Assembly (NCBI GenBank): GCA_023266165.1
Contig: JAHFRR010000105.1
Span: forward strand, 1 to 5,042
Reading direction: 5' to 3'
From: Thiotrichales bacterium
Lineage (GTDB): Bacteria; Pseudomonadota; Gammaproteobacteria; Francisellales; CACEW01
DNA length: 5,042 nt
The translations under genes and the position numbers were made by a program. The notes under the pieces are model-generated. The model made no database searches and had not been told where the DNA came from. It saw only the letters and a list, made by a program, of their open reading frames with translations. Shown here one piece after another: positions 1-5,042 of this stretch. The stretch's first letter is position 1, and each line of letters starts with the position of its first letter.

Positions 1-12
1 TGCATGCCGTAG

Positions 13-24
13 CCCCTTGAGGGG
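13..24. repeat. Short GC-rich inverted repeat near the left edge
   Basis: CCCCTTGAGGGG forms CCCCT/AGGGG arms around two bases, or more realistically a 4-base-pair stem with a TTGA tetraloop. There is no adjacent T run on either strand, so it does not look like an intrinsic terminator by itself. It may be part of a longer structure or repeat cut by the window edge. Confidence 0.4.
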
Positions 25-89
25 AGAGGTGACTGCTGATAAGAATGAAGGACACAAAAATTGCACATCCTTTTCAAGAAAATTCCAGT

Positions 90-116
90 CATTCACTCTG
101 TGTACGATAGTGAATG
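90..116 (-). terminator. Hairpin downstream of htpG, possible terminator
   Basis: A perfect 8-base inverted repeat, CATTCACT (109-116 on the minus strand) and AGTGAATG (90-97), flanks an 11-base loop, beginning 20 bases after the htpG stop codon. Its position suits a transcript end. The stem has only three G-C pairs and no T run follows directly; the nearest is TTTTCTT about 10 bases on. It may be a weak terminator, an mRNA-stabilising 3' structure, or a Rho-assisted end. Confidence 0.4.
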
Positions 117-136
117 GCACGGAACGGATGCCACCT

Positions 137-2041
137 CTATCGTCCCAGCAATCGATTAACCCTTTTGACAAATGCCACAGGATCCTGCACATGCCCACCC
201 TCAGCCAGTTGGGCTTCTTCAAAAAGCAACTGTGTCCACTCGGCAAAGGCCTCATCGTCTTGAAGATTCTGCAGTTGAATGACCAACGGGTGCGCCGGGT
301 TGATCTCCAGAATAGGCTTGCTGGTTGGCATTGCCTGGCCTGTTGCGGCCATCATACGCTGCAGATGCAGGCTCATGCCGTCATCCTCTGCGACCACACA
401 GGAAGGTGAGTCCGTCAGGCGATGCGTGATTTTGACGTCCTTCGCTTGATCCGCCAAAATCTTTTTCATCTCAGCAATGATGCTCTCAAAACTTTTTTCA
501 AGCTTTGCATCCGCTTCTTTTTCTGTCTCTGATTTTTCATCTTCAAGTTGAACATCACCCTTAGAGACCGACTGGAGTTTCTTGCCTTCAAACTCAGACA
601 TCATCGACACCCACCACTCATCGACACGGTCGCTCAAGAGTAGCACTTCCAGGCCTTTCTTGCGAAAGATCTCCAGGTGCGGACTGTTTTTCGCTGCCAT
701 AAAGCTTTCGGCAGTGATATAGTAAATCGCTTCTTGTTTTTCTTTCATGCGGCTGATGTAATCAGAGAGCGACACCGTCTGAGCGTCTGTATCGGCAAGG
801 GTTGAGGCAAATCGCATAAGTTTTGCGATCTGCGCTTGATTCTCGCGATCTTCTGCCGGGCCTTCCTTGATGACTTGACCAAAAGCCTTCCAAAATTTTG
901 CATATTCTTCTGGCTGACTTTCTGCCATTTTCTCTAGGGTACCCAGGATCTTCTTGACACTAGAGGCTTTAATTTTTTCGACCAGGCTATTGTCTTGCAG
1001 AATCTCACGCGAGACGTTCAGAGGCAAGTCTGCCGCATCAATCACACCGCGGATAAACCGTAGATAACTCGGCATAAACTCTGCGTTATCCATGATAAAC
1101 ACACGTTTAATGAATAACTTAATTCCTGACTTGCGATCGCGATCCCAGAGATCAAATGGCGCCCGCTCTGGAATAAACAAGAGGCTGGTAAACTCTTGTT
1201 TACCCTCAACTTTATTGTGTGTCCAGGCGAGAGGGTCTGCATAGTCATGCGAAATATGTTTATAAAAAGCTTTGTATTCATCCTCTGTGATCTCGGTACG
1301 CGGACGAGCCCAAAGCGCAATGGCTTGGTTGACGGTCTCAAGTTCACCCGTGCTTTTTTTCTCTTTGCCTTTATCATCCATCTCAGGGGCTTTTTCCATC
1401 AGAATAGGGAAGGCGATATGATCTGAATATTTGTGCACTAAACTTCTGAGGCTCCAGGATTCCAAAAAGTTCTGGCTGTCGTCTTTTAAATGCAAAATGA
1501 CATCTGTACCCCGTTTGGCTTTCGTGGCTGCTTCTAAGGTATAATCTCCATCCCCTGAGGATTCCCAACGCACAGCCTCTTGAGGCTTCACACCTGCCTT
1601 GCGGGTCAACACCGTGACCCGATCAGCCACCATAAACACCGAGTAAAACCCTACTCCAAACTGCCCAATCATTTGAGAATCTTTCGCTTGATCCCCTGTC
1701 AAACTTTCCATAAACGCCCGTGTGCCTGATTTGGCAATGGTGCCTAGGTGGTCAATGATCTCTTCACGCGTCATACCAATCCCATTGTCTGACACCGTCA
1801 GGGTTTTGGCTTTCTTGTCAACTAAAATTTTAATATTCAGCTCTGCATCTTCAGAGAGCCAGTCAGGGTGATGCAAAGCTTCAAATCGCAGCTTGTCTTC
1901 AGCATCGGAGGCGTTGGAGACCAACTCTCGCAAGAAAATCTCCTTGTTAGAATACAAAGAGTGGATCATTAATTTCAACAACTGCTTGACTTCAGTTTGA
2001 AACGAAAACGTTTGTTTGTCCGTATTTTTTTCAGCGCTCAT
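137..2041 (-). CDS. htpG: HtpG, bacterial Hsp90 molecular chaperone
   Basis: Cytosolic ATP-dependent chaperone of the Hsp90 family, which as a dimer remodels client proteins, often with DnaK. The 634 residues are complete (E. coli HtpG has 624). The N-terminal GHKL ATPase domain covers about 1-225: FLREL with the presumed catalytic Glu39, Asn43 for magnesium, SDNGIGM at 84-90 with nucleotide-binding Asp85, the lid-region GQFGVGF at 126-132, and Gly178-Thr179. A charged linker (about 216-235) leads to the middle domain, with LPLNVSRE at 339-346, where Arg345 matches the ATP-contacting arginine. The C-terminal dimerisation domain (about 515-634) contains THRLTDSP (539-546) and LEINPAHPLV (578-587). 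Oddities: Glu48 in NASDAEDK where E. coli has Ala, and one residue fewer than E. coli before MPSYLRF (323-329). The ATG is chosen because GGGGAG lies 6 bases upstream and the N-terminus aligns with the family. A sigma-32-type promoter precedes it, so heat-shock control is likely. Identification is firm. Confidence 0.98.
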   Translation of the reverse strand: MSAEKNTDKQTFSFQTEVKQLLKLMIHSLYSNKEIFLRELVSNASDAEDKLRFEALHHPDWLSEDAELNIKILVDKKAKTLTVSDNGIGMTREEIIDHLGTIAKSGTRAFMESLTGDQAKDSQMIGQFGVGFYSVFMVADRVTVLTRKAGVKPQEAVRWESSGDGDYTLEAATKAKRGTDVILHLKDDSQNFLESWSLRSLVHKYSDHIAFPILMEKAPEMDDKGKEKKSTGELETVNQAIALWARPRTEITEDEYKAFYKHISHDYADPLAWTHNKVEGKQEFTSLLFIPERAPFDLWDRDRKSGIKLFIKRVFIMDNAEFMPSYLRFIRGVIDAADLPLNVSREILQDNSLVEKIKASSVKKILGTLEKMAESQPEEYAKFWKAFGQVIKEGPAEDRENQAQIAKLMRFASTLADTDAQTVSLSDYISRMKEKQEAIYYITAESFMAAKNSPHLEIFRKKGLEVLLLSDRVDEWWVSMMSEFEGKKLQSVSKGDVQLEDEKSETEKEADAKLEKSFESIIAEMKKILADQAKDVKITHRLTDSPSCVVAEDDGMSLHLQRMMAATGQAMPTSKPILEINPAHPLVIQLQNLQDDEAFAEWTQLLFEEAQLAEGGHVQDPVAFVKRVNRLLGR

Positions 2042-2047
2042 GGATGT

Positions 2048-2053
2048 CTCCCC
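2048..2053 (-). promoter_or_regulatory. Shine-Dalgarno site of htpG
   Basis: GGGGAG on the minus strand, preceded by AAAAA, lies 6 bases before the ATG at 2039-2041. The core GGAG matches the 16S anti-Shine-Dalgarno well and fixes the htpG start. Confidence 0.8.
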
Positions 2054-2072
2054 TTTTTATGGATTAAAAAAA
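2052..2072 (-). promoter_or_regulatory. Candidate U-rich leader hairpin overlapping the htpG ribosome binding site
   Basis: In the htpG mRNA leader a run of seven U (2066-2072) can pair with AAAAAGG (2052-2058) across a 7-base loop, giving five A-U and two G-U pairs. The hairpin covers the first two G of the Shine-Dalgarno. This resembles the logic of fourU RNA thermometers, in which a U run masks the ribosome binding site at low temperature. The helix is weak and could be chance pairing of A- and T-rich DNA. The base runs are seen directly; the function is inferred. Confidence 0.3.
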
Positions 2073-2077
2073 TCTAC

Positions 2078-2125
2078 TGAGTCCAAGATGGGGATCGTTT
2101 TGAGGATTTCAAGTCATCTTTCTCA
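2078..2125 (-). terminator. Weak inverted repeat with T run after dnaE, possible terminator
   Basis: On the minus strand AAGATG (2115-2120) pairs with CATCTT (2085-2090) around a 24-base loop. After an unpaired 1-versus-3-base bulge, TGAG (2122-2125, including the dnaE stop) pairs with CTCA (2078-2081). A run of seven T (2066-2072) starts 5 bases beyond the stem. The stem is AT-rich, interrupted and long-looped, so it would be a poor intrinsic terminator. It encloses the heat-shock promoter completely. No better dnaE terminator is visible, so some transcription may continue into htpG. Confidence 0.25.
2086..2113 (-). promoter_or_regulatory. Sigma-32 (RpoH) heat-shock promoter of htpG
   Basis: On the minus strand the -35 box CTTGAAA (2107-2113) is followed by 13 bases and the -10 box CCCCATCT (2086-2093). 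Both boxes match the gammaproteobacterial sigma-32 consensus (CTTGAAA and CCCCATNT) at every specified base, with spacing inside the accepted range. The expected start site is near 2079-2081, giving a leader of about 40 bases. The -35 box begins 9 bases after the dnaE stop codon, so htpG can be induced independently of dnaE. No convincing sigma-70 promoter was seen in the gap. Confidence 0.88.
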
Positions 2126-5042
2126 CTCAAATCTCAAATTTCTTTCCCCCATGAGATCTGCCAAGGCTTTCAAGCGCTCAGGATCCAATTTGAGCCCCAT
2201 TGCATGAGGCAACTCCAGTGTGACCTCTCCTTGGCTGTTCTCAATCTGCAAAGCAATACGACAAGGCCCAGGGTGGGCTGCTAATAACTGCTTGAGACAG
2301 GCAAGCTTTTCGATCGAGAAAGCAGAATCCTGTGGGGATGTAGGATGCGCGAGATGGATCAACAAGGTTTTAGACTCTAAACGCAGATGCGAGATCAGCT
2401 GTAGCTCCAGAACCCGTGCTCTCAGGCCTTCAGTAAAATCATCTCGCTGAATCTCAACAGTGGCCAGCAACGGCTCTGGGGATTTCAAGACATCAGAGAA
2501 CTGCACTACTTGGTCTGGAAACACCGTGGCATCGAGCCGAGAATGCCCGTCATCTAAGGTCAGGATCAGCATCAACTGGCCTTTCTTGGTTTTGATCCGC
2601 CGCGTTTGTACCAGTACCCCTGCGATACGCACGCTCTCACCACGCGGGGTGGGGCGTACACGATCAAGCGAAATAATAGAAAGCCGTTTGAGATCCGCCT
2701 CATAGATTTTCAAGGGATGGGCTGAGAGAAACAGCCCTAGCACAGCTTTCTCCGCCAATAAAATCTGAAGAGGATCCGACTGGGCTTCAGGGTAGATGTC
2801 CAGCTCCACGGTACGGCTTTTTGCACCGAAGAGATCTTCCTGCCCTCGCGATTGCACACGCTCTTGCTGCTCGGCCCCCATCACCGCGCTTTCCAGGGCC
2901 TTCATCAGTTGCGGACGACTGGGGCCAATGGAATCCATCGCACCCGCTGCAATCAAAGCTTCCAACACCCGTCGATTCACTTTCCGAAGATCCAAACGCC
3001 TACAAAAATCAAATACATTCAAGAAAGGCCCTTGCAATGTACGTGCTTCTTCAACCAAAATAACAGCCTGCTCACCCACACCCTTGATAGCCCCCAGGCC
3101 ATATAGAATCACACCTGGACTTTTCACCGTGAAAAAATAATGACTTTGATTAATATCAGGCGGCAGCACCTGGATCCCCAATAAACGACAGTCTTCCAAG
3201 AAAACCACCACCTTGTCCGTATTGTCCATATCTGACGACAACACGGCTGCCATAAACTCTGCAGGATAATGGGCTTTAAGGTACGCCGTTTGATAGGCCA
3301 AGAGGGCATACGCTGCCGAGTGGGACTTGTTAAATCCATAGCCGGCAAACTTCTCCATCAAATCAAAGATACCTTGGGAGGTTTCCAGGGGGATATTATT
3401 TTTGAGCGCACCTGCAATAAAAATTTCCCGCTGCTGCGCCATCTCTTCTGGCTTTTTCTTTCCCATCGCTCGACGCAGCAAATCCGCGCCTCCCAACGTA
3501 TAGCCTGCCAAGACTTGGGCGAGTAACATCACTTGCTCTTGATACAAAATAATTCCATAGGTAGGCTTTAAAATGGGTTCCGTGAGGGGGTGCGGGTACT
3601 CAATACGGGCGCGACCATGCTTGATATTAATAAAATCATCCACCATCCCTGACTGTAAAGGCCCAGGTCGAAAGAGCGCGACCAGCGCAATAATCTCTTC
3701 AAAACAATCCGGCTGTAATCGATGGATCAGGTCTTTCATGCCTCGAGATTCCAACTGGAACACCGCTGTGGTTTTACAGGCTTTCAACAACTCAAAAGTC
3801 TTGAGATCCTCTAAAGGCAAGGTCTCAATGATAATCTCCGGCTCGTCCGCCTGGACTTTTAAGCGGTTAATGTTTTTAAGGGCGTGGTCGATAATGGTGA
3901 GATTTCGTAAACCCAAAAAGTCAAACTTGACCAATCCTGCAGACTCAACATCGTCTTTATCATACTGAGAGACCAATTGCTTCGAGCCTTCTTCACAGTA
4001 AATGGGCGTGAAATCTGTCAGCTGAGAGGGCGCAATGACCACCCCTCCGGCGTGCTTGCCTACGTTACGCACGGTGCCTTCCAAGCGTTTGGCCATATCG
4101 ATCAAGGCCCGCACGTCTTCTTCCTCTTCATAACGCGCTTTCAAACGCTCTTCTTGCTCTAAAGCTTGATCCAGGGTGATGCCAATGTCTAAAGGGACTA
4201 ATTTGGCTATACTGTCCACAAACCCATAGGGCTGGCTCATCACGCGCCCGACATCGCGAATCACCGCTTTGGCAGCCATCGAGCCGTAGGTAATAATCTG
4301 GGAAACGCTGAAGCGCCCGTAGCGCTCTGCAACATAATCAATCACGCGATCCCGACCGTCCATGCAAAAATCCACATCAAAATCAGGCATCGATACCCGC
4401 TCAGGATTCAAGAATCTTTCAAAGAGCAGATCATAGGGCAAAGGGTCGATATCCGTGATTTTCAAGGCAAATGCAACCAGTGACCCAGCACCCGATCCTC
4501 GCCCAGGCCCCACAGGCACACCATGACTTTTCGCCCACTGGATAAAGTCCGCCACAATCAAGAAATACCCGGAAAACCCCATCGAGATAATCACATCCAG
4601 CTCTTGCCTCAAGCGTGCTCGATACATCTCAACATCCCCTGAAATTAACTTCAGTCGCGCCTCTAAGCCTTCTTGCGACAGCCTGCGCAGATACTCAGGC
4701 TCGCTCTCCCCTGACGCCGTTGAAAACGCGGGCAGGCAGGGCTTGTCTAGCTCAAAGAAAACATTGCAGCGCTTGGCAATTTCCCAGGTATTTTGGAGCG
4801 CTGAGGGGCAGTCTTTGAATAACTCTGCCATAGTATGACCGGATGCCAGATACTGCGTCTCTCGATAACGTTTGGCGCGCCCTTTATCAAGTAAAGTACA
4901 CCCCTCATGAATGGCTACGCGGATCTCATGTACGGGGAAATCTTCAGGATGTAAAAATCTCACATTCTGCGTTGCAACCAGCGGGAGATTGAGCGCGCCA
5001 GACCACGCCATCATCTGGGCATTATACTGGGTTTCCCCTTCA
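2123..5042 (-). CDS. dnaE: DNA polymerase III alpha subunit (DnaE), 5' end outside window
   Basis: Catalytic subunit of the replicative C-family DNA polymerase, extending primers in the Pol III holoenzyme. The frame stays open to the window edge; about 973 codons are visible and about 180 N-terminal ones are missing. Residues are numbered here from the Met at 5014 (add about 190 for E. coli numbering). The end of the PHP domain is present, but the usual D-x-H metal pair reads Asn17-Val-Arg19, so a PHP nuclease is unlikely. The palm has GPGRGSGAGS (169-178) and catalytic Asp211 and Asp213 in PDFDVDF, with Asp365 in KFDFLGL. The fingers include FRPGPLQSGMVDD (448-460), YGIILYQEQV (486-495) and GYGFNKSHSAAYA (558-570). 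Next come a helix-hairpin-helix region (about 638-690), clamp-binding pentapeptide QEDLF (725-729), an OB fold (about 795-870) and a tau-binding-type tail ending LRFE. Its stop lies 81 bases before htpG. Met5014 is internal, not the true start. Confidence 0.98.
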   Translation of the reverse strand, partial: EGETQYNAQMMAWSGALNLPLVATQNVRFLHPEDFPVHEIRVAIHEGCTLLDKGRAKRYRETQYLASGHTMAELFKDCPSALQNTWEIAKRCNVFFELDKPCLPAFSTASGESEPEYLRRLSQEGLEARLKLISGDVEMYRARLRQELDVIISMGFSGYFLIVADFIQWAKSHGVPVGPGRGSGAGSLVAFALKITDIDPLPYDLLFERFLNPERVSMPDFDVDFCMDGRDRVIDYVAERYGRFSVSQIITYGSMAAKAVIRDVGRVMSQPYGFVDSIAKLVPLDIGITLDQALEQEERLKARYEEEEDVRALIDMAKRLEGTVRNVGKHAGGVVIAPSQLTDFTPIYCEEGSKQLVSQYDKDDVESAGLVKFDFLGLRNLTIIDHALKNINRLKVQADEPEIIIETLPLEDLKTFELLKACKTTAVFQLESRGMKDLIHRLQPDCFEEIIALVALFRPGPLQSGMVDDFINIKHGRARIEYPHPLTEPILKPTYGIILYQEQVMLLAQVLAGYTLGGADLLRRAMGKKKPEEMAQQREIFIAGALKNNIPLETSQGIFDLMEKFAGYGFNKSHSAAYALLAYQTAYLKAHYPAEFMAAVLSSDMDNTDKVVVFLEDCRLLGIQVLPPDINQSHYFFTVKSPGVILYGLGAIKGVGEQAVILVEEARTLQGPFLNVFDFCRRLDLRKVNRRVLEALIAAGAMDSIGPSRPQLMKALESAVMGAEQQERVQSRGQEDLFGAKSRTVELDIYPEAQSDPLQILLAEKAVLGLFLSAHPLKIYEADLKRLSIISLDRVRPTPRGESVRIAGVLVQTRRIKTKKGQLMLILTLDDGHSRLDATVFPDQVVQFSDVLKSPEPLLATVEIQRDDFTEGLRARVLELQLISHLRLESKTLLIHLAHPTSPQDSAFSIEKLACLKQLLAAHPGPCRIALQIENSQGEVTLELPHAMGLKLDPERLKALADLMGERNLRFE

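Larger units (their letters stand above)
1..136. other. Region downstream of htpG with no recognisable gene
   Basis: These 136 bases after the htpG stop codon hold the two inverted repeats listed separately and a small A/T palindrome, TTTTCAAGAAAA (71-82). A minus-strand frame starting ATG at 90-92 stays open to the window edge (about 30 codons, with several Cys and Pro and a run reading SPLPSRGYGM). It has no clear ribosome binding site and matches no family I know, so I do not call it a gene. No tRNA signature was found at the edge. Confidence 0.6.

Noticed and set aside
1..24. GGGGCTACGG on the minus strand as the 5' end of a tRNA
   Set aside because: It begins like some tRNA-Ala genes but lacks the TAGCTCAG-type D-arm that should follow, and the rest is beyond the edge.
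59..78. Second CTTGAAA on the minus strand at 72-78 as a further heat-shock promoter
   Set aside because: At the expected 11-16-base spacing the sequence is T- and G-rich and has no CCCCAT-like -10 box; no gene start is recognisable downstream in the window.
178..187. Perfect 10-base palindrome CAGGATCCTG
   Set aside because: It sits inside htpG coding for VQDP-type residues and has no partner site; a single palindrome of this size is expected by chance.
17..409. Plus-strand open frame starting TTG in the gap after htpG and running into the htpG 3' end
   Set aside because: Two thirds lies antisense to the well-conserved htpG C-terminus, there is no ribosome binding site before the TTG, and the protein has no recognisable motif.
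1133..1153. GCGATCGCGATC and a third GATC within about 20 bases, resembling a HIP1-type or Dam-site cluster
   Set aside because: It encodes the DRDRK stretch of HtpG in frame and no array of such sites surrounds it; repeated Asp-Arg codons explain the pattern.
3573..3968. 131-codon plus-strand open frame antisense to dnaE
   Set aside because: It lies opposite the most conserved part of the polymerase (fingers and palm), lacks a ribosome binding site, and its composition is that of a shadow frame. The other antisense frames over dnaE and htpG were rejected for the same reasons.
5012..5014. ATG at 5012-5014 as the dnaE start codon
   Set aside because: The frame stays open upstream to the window edge, and the protein at this point aligns well inside the PHP domain, so this Met is internal.

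Overview
The window holds two large housekeeping genes, both read on the minus strand, and little else. The right-hand 58% (2123 to the window edge) is the 3' part of dnaE, the replicative DNA polymerase III alpha subunit; about 180 N-terminal codons lie beyond the window. An 81-base gap follows, then the complete htpG gene for the bacterial Hsp90 chaperone (137-2041). The last 136 bases carry inverted repeats but no gene I can identify.

Both proteins resemble gammaproteobacterial versions closely. The DnaE has the E. coli-type long form, with a degenerate PHP metal motif, an internal clamp-binding motif, an OB fold and a tau-binding-type tail. HtpG also follows the E. coli protein through nearly all its motifs. 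The gap contains a near-ideal gammaproteobacterial sigma-32 heat-shock promoter (CTTGAAA, 13 bases, CCCCATCT). Together these point to a gammaproteobacterium of intermediate GC. I cannot name a genus. The order dnaE-htpG differs from E. coli, where accA follows dnaE.

The most informative stretch is the dnaE-htpG gap. Within 81 bases it packs a heat-shock promoter whose -35 box starts 9 bases after the dnaE stop codon, a loose inverted repeat followed by a T7 run, a leader hairpin pairing that T7 run with the A-rich 5' side of the Shine-Dalgarno (possible RNA thermometer), and an alternative pairing available only to read-through transcripts. The promoter is well supported; the RNA structures are inferences.

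I found no mobile element, CRISPR array, tRNA, rRNA or unfamiliar gene system. Both genes are intact within the window, with no frameshift or internal stop.
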